From assembly GCA_009602725.1 (NCBI GenBank), contig WELB01000013.1, positions 635,920 to 659,480 on the forward strand: DNA of 23,561 nucleotides, in the 5' to 3' direction. The translations under genes were made by a program, and so were the position numbers. The DNA is from Spirogloea muscicola. Lineage: Eukaryota; Streptophyta; Zygnematophyceae; Spirogloeales; Spirogloeaceae. Below are positions 1-10,964 of this stretch, one piece after another; position 1 is the first letter of the stretch, and the number at the start of each line of letters is the position of its first letter. The notes under the pieces were generated by a model. It saw only the letters and a program-made list of their open reading frames with translations, searched no databases and was not told the origin of the DNA.

Positions 1-186
1 GGCGGCAGCCGGCGACGCGTCGGGCTCCGGAAAGGCTGCCGGCACGGCCGCCGCCGCGAGCGCAGCGCCTTGTGAGCCGCTCGCCGTCGGCAGCCGCCTT
101 CAGCCGCGGCGGCGCGCACGTCGTCGTCGGCAGAGATCCGCGTGCTCGGAGCTGAGGCCACGGCAGCCGCGCCGGCGTGGCTCCCG
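1..186 (+). promoter_or_regulatory. 5' leader / promoter region of the dymeclin gene
   Basis: Very GC-rich sequence directly before the dymeclin start codon. I see no TATA box or other named element. It probably holds the 5' UTR and core promoter, but the window starts here, so the upstream limit is unknown. Confidence 0.4.
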
Positions 187-3100
187 ATGGGAGCGGCGGA
201 GTCCTCGTCCTTCTACGACGGCCTCCAGCGCCGCATGGACACCTTCGTCGGGCCCTCGCCGGTGCCCCTGGACGACCCCTTCTGGAGCGAGCTCCTCGCC
301 TTCCCCTACCCGCTCTCGCGGCTGCGCGCCGTCGACCTGGACGAGCGCACCAAGGAAGCTGCCCTCTCCTTGGGTGCGTTGCCCTGTGGTTGCCACCTCG
401 CCTGCTGCAGTCACTACGTGTCGCTCCTTGCCACACTTGCTGAAGAGGCGCCGTTTCTCTCAATAACCAGCGCTTCAGCTTCACGAAGCCGCAGCGTTTT
501 CATCTTCACAATGTGCGTGCTAGATTAGCTCATTATGCTACAGCATGCATGGCAACTGCCGAGGACGGCATTGAAGCCGGGAGGCTCTATCCACAATGCT
601 GAGGTTCATTTTCCTAGTCCAGCTGGCCCAACCCCCAGCCTGGTCGTAGCTCATACCGTGCTAAGGTCAGGAGAATGCTCAAGTTACTGTCAATCGGCCA
701 AAGATGGTCGTACTGCACAGCAGCCAGAAAGTGGCCAACTCTCACCACGTCTCTCTGTGGCAGCTGCACACAATCAGGAGACGCGGCACTTCCCCAAGGT
801 CCTGCTGCGGGTGGTCCACAGCCTGCAGGGGGAGCCCTCCAGCAATCAGAAGGTCCTCAAGGCCGTCAACACTCTCATATTTGCGCGGACATTTACCAAG
901 CACATGCTGGAGGCCAGTGGTGCCGCCACCTTGGCCGAGCGGCTGGCTTTAGACCTGACGAGCTCGGAAGCGGAGGCGCTTGGGCTCCATCCAGGTGCAT
1001 ATCATGTTCTGCAGCAGTGGTCCAATAGGTGTGAGTGTCTTGAGTAGGTTTTAACATATGGGAGCCCAAAGTAAGTTCAGCTGCTCTATTATAAGCTGTC
1101 CTAGGCTGTCAGAGGCCGCGCATGTAATGCTCTGCAAGGTGGCTCCAGCAGGCAATGCTGACAAAGTGGCAGAGACATCGGTGGCAGTTGCTTTGGCTCT
1201 AGGAAGGGCTTGAGACCAATAGCTGAAGCACATTGCATTAAGCCAATGGCCGTGTGTCTGCCTGCTGCAGGACAACAGGATGTGGCCGTGCTCGTCATGC
1301 AGTCATTGATGGCGTACATTGGGAGCCAGGATGTGAAGTGAGCTCCTGGAGCAACCTCTTGAGAATAGCCTGAAAACAACATACTCACGCTAACATGAAG
1401 CTTGATCAGAATACCAAAATCTGATTGGTGGGCAGTCTAACAATGTACCGCATTGACTACTTGTGTGAGAGACTCAGTGCAAATACGTATGTGCTGCACT
1501 TGGAGTCCGTCAACCTACTCCTGGTGCTACTATCGTCTCAGCTTCATTTGCCTCCAGGGGAAGCCCCAGGGAACTGGGATGCATTCCTGGATGCAGCTAT
1601 GGCCCAGGTTGGTGCAGAGATCTGCCATGTCCAAACGCAAAGCAGCTGACACCCTTTGCAATCAGGGATACATGACTTGTTTCATTCACTGCATGCATCA
1701 AGGACTGCACACCTGCATGCAAGCAAGAGGCCCCTGGGGAACCGAGGGCACAAGTCTTCTCCTGAAAGTCTGTCCGTTTGTCTACTGTGTCAGCTGTGGC
1801 ATCTGCTAATTGAATGTCTCAAAGCGTCAATCCTAGCTAGTGAGGAGGTGATCATTTATTACCCTTTTTCGCAAGCACTAAGATGCTGACCAGTCATGAG
1901 GTGACCTCTGGAATACCTCATTGCTGCGGATTCCTTGTGCAGGATGCTCTAGCTGGCCCACTCGTGCGCAAGCTGCTCTTGGCGTACATGGCCAGGCTTC
2001 CTATGCCCATTACTCGGGTCTTTCCATCCCAACCAGCAGAACAGCAGGGCTATCTCAGGACAGTGGGCTCTGCTGCTGGTACTTCAAGGCTTTGACTCCT
2101 AAGTGGCATGAGACTGCTTGCAATTCTTGACATACGTATTATTGCACGGATTGCTTGACAAAGTGCACCTATAATAGAGCCACTGCATCATTTGCTGAAG
2201 TGTATCATTCATTGCATGGCGCCGCAGCCACGGTCTTCCTCCTCCCATACTACACATACACATATTTCATGAGCCCCAATCAAGCTGCAGCCAAGAGTCC
2301 GTTGGCCGAGAACTGCCTTTTACTCCTGCTCGTACTTGTTCACCATGGGAAGCCCATGCCATTGAAGCCTCAAGGTAATGAGAATGGTGAACAGAATGGG
2401 ACATACCTGGACGAGGTTGGGACTGGACGCCCCCAGTACTATCCGAATCCCTTCAAGCAGGAGCTGCAAGCTGCCCGAGACAAAGAGTGTGAGTGTTACG
2501 TTTTATCTTGCCACATGTTGTCGTGTGCAGCAGCTTGCAGTGATGTCTCTTACAGGTGACTTGAAGGGACAGCCACAACCAGCTAAACCCTTGCACCTAC
2601 TGCGTTTCCATGTCGCAAGTCCGAGAACAGCAGTGTCAGGTAGTGTTACTGCCTACAGTGGTGTTGCTGAGTCAGCTCAGCAACGAATGTCCTGATGCAT
2701 TTACACCCTTCTTGGCAGTCAGCATGGGAGGATCTGTGGCTGACACCCAGGAGAAGGAGCTTGGGGCCACTAGAGTCTCCTATGCAGCTCTTTTTGACAA
2801 GTTGGGCGCGTGAGTGACCTCTCTGCCATGATTTCTGTAGTTGAATATGCCGTTTTGGGCTGCCATTAAAAAATGCTGGCAATATCACTGGCAAGCTCTG
2901 AGAATGGCCAGCATTGGGCAAGGCAAATGCAGGTGTTTGCTGGATGATCGGTCAACGCTTCTCCTTTACTCTCTGCTCCATGGGAATGTGGCCTTTCTTG
3001 AATATGTGCTTGTGCGGACGGACCTCGACACGCTGGTGAGCGTCAATCCTCCTCTTGCTTCCTAAGCGCTCACCTTGAGCTGGCCAAGAACACACAGTAG

Positions 3101-6100
3101 CTTCTCAGAATCTCCTGCAGGTCGCACACATGGCGAGGTTTGTAGCATGGTGCCAATTTGAGGTTATATGCATTATTTCCAATGACATATTATGCATGTG
3201 ACAGTTCTCCTTTGCGGTGGCTTTGTGCAGCTGATGCCGCTCTTGGAGATGCTGTATAACGCATCCAGACGAACTCCCAACCAGATCTACATGCTCCTCA
3301 TCTCCCTCCTTATCCTGTCACAGGATGCCTCCTTCAACGCCAATGTACACAAGCTGGTGTGCACCATATTGACCTCAACCAAGTTACATCAAAGTTCGGG
3401 GATGCTCATGTGTCTGTTTGAGTCAGAGCTTCATGCATTTCCTGTGCATATAGTCTTATCCTCACTCCTGACTGCCTCAGATCCTCCCAGCTGTTCCTTG
3501 GTACAAAGAGAGGCTTCTCCCGCGAATCTCATTGGGCTCTCTCATGGTTGTCATTCTGATAAGAACTGTCAAATACAACCTATCCAAACTTAGGGTAAGA
3601 TGTGCTGCTTGCTGGCAGCTGCTATTCACATCGTTGTCTTGCAGGAAGTTCTATGAGCGTGTTGCCCCTCTGAGTGCCGTCTTCCACCTGTTTATGTGTG
3701 TCCTGTGTTGCACGTTGACTGGCACGTGACTTACCGCAATTGCCTTATGTGCCTGTCATTAGGATGTCTACCTACATACAAATTGCCTTGCGACTTTAGC
3801 AAATATGGCACCCCATGTACATCAACTCAATGCTTATGCTTCACAAAGGCTTGTATCCCTCTTCGACATGCTAGCGCGCAAGTGAGTCTGGTAGACCCTC
3901 CAGTGCAATGTGCTCATTTGTTGAAGATGCATTCAGACTGGTGCCTTTGTCCCTGGTATAGTGGCAAGCTTTGAAGCTCAAGGCCACAACTAGGGATTTT
4001 TTGCCTATGACATGTGCTGGCCAGTAACATCCAATCAGTTATACCCAGAGCAGGTATACAAGGCTATCCGAATCAAGCATATCAGGGAAGCTGCCAACCG
4101 CCCAGATAGGAGCCTCGGAGCATGAGACTTCTGATGACGTGGTATTTCCACACAGCTCTCAACTTCCTTTTGTGCTAGCCAATAGCATAGAGCGGGGCCA
4201 AAAGGCCAACGTCATTAGCAGTGAGCAGTTGTCCTTGGCTTGTCTGTGGCTGAACTTCCTTCAGGCCATTTAGTCGGGCTGCCCTTGCTGACCTCCAGCC
4301 TTGGAAAGCGGTCTATGACGCCAACCTACTACTAGTCTATTGGACCTTCATTGGACCTTTGGTGGTGCTTGTGGCTGCCATCTGCAGTGTGCGTGGCAGC
4401 CAAAAGCACAAAGGCATAAAGGCACTAGCAAGTAGTTGCTGATTTCCAACTTTAGACCGATGTCGGCCGCTTCAATACAAATATGCCAGAGTCGCCAGTG
4501 CCCCCACCCACCCCCTCACCCCCTGGCAGCAAGCTGGTCTGTTGTGCGGGCCGTACTGTACCTGGAGTAAGAGTAGCATAAACAACAGGGTGAAAGCGAT
4601 GGCCAGTGAAAGGGTGCCAACAATTTTGGCTGTCAATATAATGGCCAGTACGGGTCAGCCAGCAGTAGGTGTCAGAGCAGGTTTGAAGTTTGAGCTGGTA
4701 TTTGTCTGGGCCGTTGGCAAGTGTTGCTGGTCAGCAAGGGGAGCACTGTCAAAGGGCCTGTCTTACAGTGTCTATGTAGGGAGAAGCTGATGATTGCCAT
4801 TGTAGGATGTGTTGGATCTCTGCAGTCAGAGAGTTCTGACTGCAGAGATGAACCATTTGCTGCCGCTGCACAGCCCACGGAGTTGCACATATATACTGAC
4901 TTCCTGAGGATCGTGCTCGAGATCATCAATGCAATCCTCACATATGCTCTCCCTCGGAACCCTGAGGTAAAGCATCACTTGCCCCCTCTACCTGCATGTC
5001 CAATCAGGACAGTGCAGAATATGACTGGTACGGATCTGCATGCTTGGCATTTCTGACACTGCCTTGTGCTTCATATGTACGGACACATGTTGAGCATGTA
5101 AAGGTCGTGTCAATGTATTAGTAGCTAGGAAGGTGGTCTTTGGTCAAGATAGGCAGGGCAAATACTTCCGGTTGTTGGGGCAGCCGTTCAAGAATCATGT
5201 TGCAGGCTTGAAATGTGCAGGTTGTGTATGCCCTGCTACACCGCCAGGAACTCTTCCAGCCCTTCCGCAACCACCCTCGCTTTTACGAGCTTCTAGAGAA
5301 TATTTACACAGTAAGGCTTCTCAACAAACTCCAGTGATGCAGATCACCTTGCTGAAATTTCCTTGCTAGGCAACTGTGCAGATGGGCTCATTTTCAATGT
5401 TGTGCAGGTGTTGGACTTCTTCAACGTGAGGATGGATGATACAAGGTTAGCAGGCGAGTGGTCGGTGGAGAGGGTGCTTGAGGTGGTTGTTGCCAACACA
5501 AGATCCTGGCGTGGAGAAGGAATGAAGGTTAGTACTTGGAGGTAGTCTGATATACGGTCCTCCGTGTTCCTCACTTCCTCCTCGACCTCCATCTTGTCCT
5601 TCACTACGCCTTAGAACTTCTACATGCACTGCCCGTGACATCGTTTACAGTAGCAGATTGCCTTTTTCAGTTGACAGGTTGCCTGTGGCCAGTGTCTGTT
5701 GGATAGCCAAGCTTTCACTTTGTTGTAAGCATGCAAGGTCCTTGGTGATGACATATTTACGTAGTGTATGCTTATACTTGAGGAGCCTCTTTCAGATGTT
5801 TACCGAGCTTAGATTCACATATGAGGAGGAGCTACATCCGGAGGAGTTCTTTGTGCCATATGTCTGGTCACTCGTGGTTGCTCACAGGTTTGCCTTCCCC
5901 AGCGTCGTTATGTTCATCTTGGTATCCGTGAGATTTTTCGCAATGAGCGTCAGGATACAGTGCCAAACGCAAAGCTGACGTGCAATTTTAGTGTTGAATA
6001 TCCGACACCTGTACGTATTGTGACTTTGGTTGGCGGTATTTGCCGTCTAATATGTATCTGGGCCCTACTGCATGGCTTTTGCAGTGGCATACCTTGGAAT

Positions 6101-6272
6101 TCTGAACTCATCACCCTCTTCTCAACAAAACCGGCTGCAGAGGTATATAACTCTTCTTTCAGGGTGCTGTGTCTTATACTTGTACCGGAGTGATGCATGC
6201 ATGTGCCAGGTATCAGAGCCGTGGCTGCTCGATGAAGAAGATGCAGCATACATGGCAGATGAGATATATTGA
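187..6272 (+). CDS. DYM: Dymeclin (Golgi-associated trafficking protein), 17 exons
   Basis: Dymeclin is a peripheral membrane protein of the Golgi needed for normal secretory trafficking. Exons I infer: 187-373, 764-994, 1271-1332, 1470-1607, 1943-2078, 2228-2488, 2719-2809, 2933-3035, 3231-3356, 3481-3594, 3763-3881, 4846-4966, 5221-5310, 5408-5527, 5796-5887, 6085-6142, 6210-6272. All junctions are GT-AG and all phases agree, giving about 703 aa, close to family size (human about 669). Family blocks visible in order include [95 protein letters not shown] and [14 protein letters not shown]. The start at 187 gives Met-Gly-Ala-Ala-Glu-Ser-Ser, a good N-myristoylation signal as in known dymeclins, so I prefer it to the in-frame ATG-less extension to 142. 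The last exon is the least certain; see the alternative at 6301. Confidence 0.94.
4820..4845 (+). promoter_or_regulatory. Perfect hairpin ending at the 3' splice site of dymeclin intron 11
   Basis: CTGCAGTCAGA and TCTGACTGCAG form 11-nt perfect inverted arms around a 4-nt loop. The second arm ends exactly at the acceptor AG (4844-4845) of exon 12. Each arm contains a TGCAG, so there are two possible acceptors 20 nt apart. Only the downstream one keeps the dymeclin frame. Confidence 0.7.
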
Positions 6273-6300
6273 TCTTCTCTGAACCTCAATGTACTTGCAG

Positions 6301-6372
6301 TTGGAGGATATCTTCGACAATGATGCTTTTGACACCGGCTCAGAGCTGCCAACACCTCGGGAAGAGGTCTGA
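6301..6372 (+). other. Possible alternative last exon of dymeclin
   Basis: After an acceptor-like TTGCAG (6295-6300), an open stretch of 23 codons encodes an acidic tail (LEDIFDNDAFDTGSELP then TPREEV) ending in TGA at 6370-6372. It looks coding. No GT donor lies conveniently before it; joining it to exon 17 would need a weak GC-AG intron, for example after the ATG at 6253-6255. It could instead be the 3' UTR of the form ending at 6272. Confidence 0.35.
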
Positions 6373-6771
6373 GGAGGAATAGATGCAGGCCATTCGCCCA
6401 GTAGGAAGCCCTTACAGATTCTTTGTGATGAGGATTACTTCTACTTGCTCCTAAAGACAAGCCTCTTAGGCCTATTGATTGAAGTTTGAGGCCACAAAAC
6501 CTCACATCCAGAGCTGTGCATGCCGTGTGAGCAACCTGGGTAATCTGTACCCTCACACATTTTTAGCCATATTAAAGTGACACAATGCAAGATAGTTTAA
6601 AAATGAGTGGGCTACCAACTCCGGAAATAATCAGCGCTAGCGTAGTGCGAGGTGGCCGAATTAGTCCAATTGTTGTCACCTGCTGCGGCTGCGTGTATCA
6701 AGCTCACCAAGTGAAGAGATGCAGCTGTCAAGATCGTCTTGGCAGGAAGGCACCGCAAGCCCTTTCAGGAG
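6373..6771. other. Dymeclin 3' region, no gene seen
   Basis: This is AT-richer sequence after the last dymeclin stop. It should hold the 3' UTR. I recognise no other gene, tRNA or clear TGTAA signal in it. Confidence 0.4.
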
Positions 6772-7055
6772 AAGGCGCGCGGTGCGCATAAAATAGAAAG
6801 GGAGGCCAATTCTAGCCTTACAAATGTCCTGTAGACTGGGTAATGAGCTGGCCAAGGGGAACACCAATATCCCCGAGTGAGCACGTGCATATCTGACAAG
6901 CTATACTGAGGCGCCAAACCACCACCACAGAAGCCATTTGCCTGGGCTAATGCACGATCAGCACGCTGGTGTGTCGCGAGTGCCTGGGAGCGCTGTAGAC
7001 TCAATGATAGTCGCATTCTATAGCATGCAACGATGGCTTGCGGGACGCTAGAATT
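6772..7055 (-). repeat. Dispersed repeat copy with LTRGY-type open frame
   Basis: This copy pairs with 23240-23561. The two share GGGAGGCCAATTC near one end and CGCATTCTATAG[C/T]ATGCAAC near the other, with diverged sequence between. On the minus strand it has an open frame (6765-7016) containing ATHQRAxRAL and SLSDMHVLTRGY. A closely similar peptide is found on the plus strand at about 18140-18260. It lies between two tail-to-tail genes. I cannot assign it to a known transposon class. Confidence 0.65.
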
Positions 7056-7208
7056 CGGGGGGATTGATCATGGAATGTGCTGCCTCAGTCAGGAACCCAC
7101 AAGGCATGCGGAGGCTGCAGCCACTCTCACAGACGATCAAGGCCTGCTCGAGCTGGCTTTGCGTTACTGTGACACCTCAGGGCGCGCTCCTTTACCACGT
7201 CGCCTCAC

Positions 7209-7513
7209 CTAGGCTCGTCGGCAGTGGCGGCGGCGCGCTGCTCGAGGCGCTGGCGCACGGCGGCGCGGTCGCGCTCGCAGGCGGCAAAGCCCTGCAGGAT
7301 GTCCAGCATGGCGCCGGAGGTGCCCAGGAAGACGAGCGGCGAGAGGGAGCGCGCCCGGATGCCCAGCGGCACGGCCAGCGCCGCGCCCGCCACCGAGAAG
7401 ATCCAAGACCCCGTCAGGCTGCACTCGCCGAGCGCCGCGGCCACCTCCTCGTCTGACACGCCGCCGACGCCGCCGCCGCCGGCGCTGCCGCTGCTGGAGC
7501 CGGGCTCCGTCAT
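7209..7513 (-). CDS. Small predicted membrane protein, first exon (partial)
   Basis: From an ATG at 7513 the minus strand reads MTEPGSSSGSAGGGG, then an acidic stretch (SDEEVAAALGEC), a Gly/Ala-rich hydrophobic segment (SWIFSVAGAALAVPLGI), basic residues, a second hydrophobic segment (LSPLVFLGTSGAMLDILQGF) and a charged tail. This suggests two membrane-spanning hairpin helices. The frame stops at 7205, but CCTAG|GTGAGG at 7209/7208 is a strong splice donor just before it, so the protein probably continues in an exon I could not identify; one weak possibility follows an AG near 7120. An N at 7574 lies just upstream. I do not recognise the family. It is arranged head-to-head with the uL23 gene. 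Confidence 0.5.
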
Positions 7514-7789
7514 GCATGTAGTACGAGAACGACGACCACGCCTTGGCTGCCGCCGCCGCCGCCCGCCGCCGCANCGGGCCGCGGCGTCTATTGCGACATG
7601 GGTTATCCAAACTCCTGAGCTCCAAGCGCCGCGCTTCAGCTGCAGCCTCTGGGTCTCTCTCTGTGACTTTAGGCAGGGGACCCGCCACCCGGACACTAGT
7701 TTCTCTCACCAGCGGCTGCTCAACTGCTCAACTGGGGATACTGAGCACCCAGTGGCCACTCCAGTCGATGTGTGCTCTAGCCCTTTTTC

Positions 7790-7915
7790 CTGGCCGTATC
7801 GCTTCAACGCTCCCTTGCCCACGCCGTCCACACGCGAGCAGGCCGTGCTATGGCCGCCGCCTCTGGGTCTCGGCGGAGTGCCTCTTTCCCTGCAGCGAGC
7901 TACTCAGACCTGATG
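7790..7915 (+). repeat. Repeat segment, near-identical to an inverted copy at about 17680-17805
   Basis: About 120 nt match the reverse complement of 17680-17805 with only a handful of mismatches by eye. The segment belongs to the LTRGY repeat family: in one frame it reads RAGRAMAAASG, then SYSDLMLLTRGS. It sits upstream of the uL23 gene. The high similarity suggests recent duplication or transposition. Confidence 0.8.
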
Positions 7916-8029
7916 TTGCTCACTCGTGGGTCCACTTCTTCCTGCCGAAAGCCTGCGGCCGCAGCGAGAGCACGGCCAGCACGCAGATGCAAGGCGTGGG
8001 CCATGGACCGCTGAAGGGAGACTGACAAT

Positions 8030-8112
8030 CGCGTGGAAAGCCAGCCCGAAAAGAATTGACAAAGAGTCGAAGGGGCCACAATGACGGAGGGGCCTGAAAA
8101 TGCTACCTCCTA
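8030..8112 (+). repeat. Repeat core module (GGCCAGCCC / AAAGAATTGACAA type)
   Basis: Contains AAAGCCAGCCCGAAAAGAAT, then TGACAAAGAGTCGAAGGGGCC and a tract with ATGACGGAGGGGCCT. The same order, including ATGACGGAGGG, recurs at 17540-17600. Confidence 0.65.
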
Positions 8113-8451
8113 GGTCAACGACCCGAGAGGCCGAAGGTCGGGACGGAAGAATGGAGGCCGCCGTTCTGTCCGTTTGCCTTATTTTTTCTTCTAGCTCAAT
8201 CGTTGTTGTTTTGTAGGCCTCTGTAGCCGTCCGATGCGATTGCAGATGCGCGATGGATGGCATCGGCAGGGTTGGAAGGGTCACAGGGGGGCGAAGAATT
8301 CTTTTGCCCACGCGGGGGGTTTAGCGGTAGATCACTCCCAAACCCTGCCACCGCGCGCTTCCTCCTCCCGGGCCCCCCACCGCGGCTGCCGCCCGCGCCT
8401 GCCAAGCCAGGCGCCGCATACGGCGCAGGCGGGAGCGGCGCGCTCCTTGCC

Positions 8452-9668
8452 ATGGCGAAGGGTGAGCATCAGCCCCTTTCCCCACGCTCGCGTCCCCGTG
8501 CCAGTGCCCTCCGTCGCCGCTGCTGAGGGCCCCGCTGCGGCCATGGGTCCGACTGCGTTACGAAGGCTGCCCGACGGCTCGGCGGAGGAAGAGGAGTCGA
8601 GGCCGGGCACAGTGCCATGGCTGGTCGAGCTCCATTTCGCTATGGCGGTTCGGGCGAGAGGAGCAGGTGCGTTCACCTGGCTGGCTAGGCTCACCCGAGA
8701 CGCCCGTCCCGTCCGGAGCCGTGCAGGCGAGAAGCCGGACTCGGCGGGCGCCAAGGCGGGCGCCACGAAGGCCGCCAAGGCGCTGAAGAAGGTCGGCGTG
8801 CGCACCAAGGCGCTGAAGCAGCGCACGTCCGTCACTTTCCACCGACCCAAGACGCTCAAGCGCGCCCGCGTGCCCAAGTACCCTCGCCTCAGTGCGCCCC
8901 GTGCCAACAAGCTCGACCACTTCCAGGTCCGCTTGGCGCCTTCGTTATACCCTCCCGTCGTGCCATCACTTAGTCAGTGGCAAGGTTCCCGAGGTTCTTT
9001 GGCCCTCGTTCATGGGAGGCTGATTTGTTACTGTCTCTGTTGGCATTGTCACTGACCCACTATTTGCTTCATACTCATGGCTTCGGTCCCCTAGGAGTGG
9101 TGGGGGCCCGGTGCAACAGGCATTCTAAGTAGGGGCTGCTTCTCACGTGACGGTGGCAGGTCCTCAAGTACCCTCTCACAACTGAGTCGGCCATGAAGAA
9201 GATTGAAGACAACAACACGCTCGTCTTCATTGTGGACGCGCGCGCAAACAAAGCGAAGATCAAGGACGCCGTCAAGCGGATGTATGACATCCAGACGAAG
9301 AAAATCAACACTCTCATACGGTATGTGCCATTGCTGATGGTCATGGCTATCTCAGTCCTGAACACAATTCCTGCATTGGCGTGACTGAAACATGTATGCC
9401 CGTCCCAATTCGACTGGTTTGCACTTGACTTTGTGGAGTGGAAGATGCACTACTGTCTTTGCTTGCATAAGTCGATGCATTGCCACAGGTCTTTTATATC
9501 GTTCTGAAGTATCTGCAAGCTTCAGCTACTAGCCGCTGCTTCATATCAGCGGCAGTTGAGCAGATACTTTTGCGGTCGCGCAGGCCTGATGGCAACAAGA
9601 AGGCCTATGTGCGGCTCACGGCTGATTACGACGCACTCGACATTGCCAATAAGATTGGCATCATATAG
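8452..9668 (+). CDS. RPL23A: Cytosolic 60S ribosomal protein uL23 (L23a), 4 exons
   Basis: uL23 sits at the exit tunnel of the large ribosomal subunit and helps dock nascent-chain factors. Exons 8452-8461, 8727-8926, 9160-9320 and 9584-9668 join with matching phases to give 151 aa, the normal length. Visible landmarks are the Lys/Ala-rich N-terminal extension, [53 protein letters not shown] and the end [14 protein letters not shown]. The first exon codes for only Met-Ala-Lys plus one base, a common arrangement for ribosomal protein genes. All introns are GT-AG. The gene is complete with no damage. A TGTAA element follows the stop by about 30 nt. Confidence 0.98.
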
Positions 9669-9697
9669 ACTTTAAGTCTCTTTGTCAACAAAAAATG

Positions 9698-9702
9698 TGT
9701 AA
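9698..9702 (+). terminator. Candidate TGTAA polyadenylation signal of uL23
   Basis: TGTAA is the usual poly(A) signal in chlorophyte algae. This one lies 30 nt after the uL23 stop codon, where a short ribosomal-protein 3' UTR would end. Confidence 0.5.
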
Positions 9703-10364
9703 AGTAGCGTGTGCTCATTCTTACTGTCCCAGTCATCCTTTGCATGACCATAGCGTCACAAAGGTTGTCGCTCACTTTCTGAGCACCAGCACTAATCAGG
9801 TCTACAGCAAACAGGAAAGCTCTGTGTTGATGGAGGTAAGTGTGGAAGCCTGAAAACTATCCGTTGTGGTGGCAAAAGGGCAGGTCACAAATTGTTGCCT
9901 GCTAAGGGTGAGAGTAGAACCGAATATAGTTGCTCACTTGATGACATATGTATTGTCCCCATTGCTTGCCTTGGTACTTGGCCACACAGGCCCTCCATCT
10001 CTTAATACACACTCCATTCCTCCATTGGCTTCACAAGCGACTCAAGCTTCAGCTTGTAAAACCTGATTTCTATAGCCTCAGCATGAAAGCTACTGAAGCT
10101 AGTCAATCACTAGAGTATAAATTAGCTCCTCGCACAGGACGGGCAATGAGATGGTTGTTGTTGCCCATGATGCCCATAGCTAATGGCGCTAATAAAAAGC
10201 TCACTGCGCATGGGGAAGTGCCAGGCGCTGAGCGTTTTAACAATGGCAATATGGTACTCGCAGGCGCATCCCAAGAGTGCTAGGTACATGGCGACGAAGG
10301 GCAACTGGGTTCTATGGGCTGCATGCGGAAGCACAAGCAATGCCCGATATCCACAACCACCACG
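9703..10364. other. Intergenic region between convergent uL23 and Pin1 genes
   Basis: No gene recognised. It should contain the Pin1 3' UTR at its right end. A stretch at about 9957-10020 (GTACTTGGCCACACAGGCCC and flanks) is repeated at about 12643-12700 inside the hydrolase gene. Confidence 0.45.
9957..10020 (+). repeat. Short dispersed repeat, copy 1
   Basis: Shares ATTGC..TT.GTACTTGGCCAC.CAGGCCCT.CATC..T and a TACTCCAT/CACTCCAT element with 12643-12700. The copies are diverged but clearly alignable by eye. Confidence 0.6.
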
Positions 10365-10887
10365 TCATCCGGTCCGCTGGATAATGTGCACGCCGCTGTC
10401 TGTGTCGACAATGCCGCTGATTTCGCCAACCTTGAGGGCGTAGGTGGCCTCCTCAAACGGCCGCTGCATCTGGCCAGGCCGAAACCAACCTGCCGTAGAG
10501 AGCCGCGCGGCGCCGTCAGCGCGCACGAAGCTCAGGGCCTCAGGCAGGAGGGCGCCCGGGAGTGGGGTTTAGGGTTCAAGGTTGAGGATTAGGGTTTGAG
10601 GGTTTTAAGGGGATTGCGAGGCGGCCGCAGCAGCTGTCGCGGGGTTGCGCAGGCGCACCGAGGTCGCCGCCGTTCTTGGCGGAGCTGCAGTCGGACTCGT
10701 CGGCGGCGACGCGGGCGAAGGCGCCGTCAGGGCCGGCGGTGATTTCGTCGCGCAGGCGGCGGAGGCGCGCAGCGGCATCGTCGCGCGTGGTGCGGGCGAT
10801 GCGGCGCCCGTCGGGGTCGCGCCACGACGCGGGGCGCCGGGAGCCCTGGTGCTTCAACAGGATGTGCGACGCGCGCACCTCGGCCAT
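10365..10887 (-). CDS. PIN1: Pin1-type parvulin peptidyl-prolyl cis-trans isomerase, 2 exons
   Basis: This enzyme isomerises phospho-Ser/Thr-Pro bonds. Exon 1 is 10887-10659 and exon 2 is 10489-10365, joined phase 1 across a 169-nt GT-AG intron, giving 117 aa. Catalytic and binding residues are present: His8 in RASHIL, the basic phosphate loop GSRRPASW (Arg17, Arg18), Cys67 in ESDCSSAKNGGDLG, and GVHIIQRTG at the C-terminus with the active-site His. There is no WW domain, as in plant Pin1 (about 119 aa) and unlike animal and yeast forms. The start is fixed by MAEVRASHIL, directly at the family N-terminus. The intron carries a telomere-like tract. The gene converges on uL23 and is divergent from the hydrolase gene. 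Confidence 0.95.
10564..10610 (+). repeat. Degenerate plant-type telomere-like repeat inside the Pin1 intron
   Basis: Four to five imperfect units related to TTTAGGG (GGGTTTAGGGTTCAAGG, then GATTAGGGTTTGAGGG). The tract lies entirely within the intron, which would be read on the opposite strand as CCCTAAA. Confidence 0.7.
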
Positions 10888-10964
10888 GGCGGCCCCGTCC
10901 CCGCCGCGAGAAGCCCGGGGCTTAGGGGCTGGGGTTGAAGGACATAGGTTTGTTGGTGGGACGG

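Noticed and set aside
2655-2718. Possible earlier start for dymeclin exon 7 (DAFTPFLAV)
   Set aside because: Its phase does not match the strong GTGAGT donor at the end of exon 6; the acceptor at 2717-2718 does match.
3644-3700. Exon-like stretch KFYERVAPL after a CAG acceptor in dymeclin intron 10
   Set aside because: Exons 10 and 11 join in phase as SKLR-DVYLHT exactly as in the family, leaving no room for an extra exon.
7224-7913. 229-codon plus-strand open frame
   Set aside because: It runs antisense through the small membrane protein exon, crosses the N and ends in a repeat copy; the composition is what GC-rich DNA gives in a shadow frame.
8234-9055. 273-codon plus-strand open frame
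   Set aside because: It only includes real coding sequence where it overlaps uL23 exon 2 (8727-8926); the rest is upstream DNA, intron 1 and intron 2 read through.
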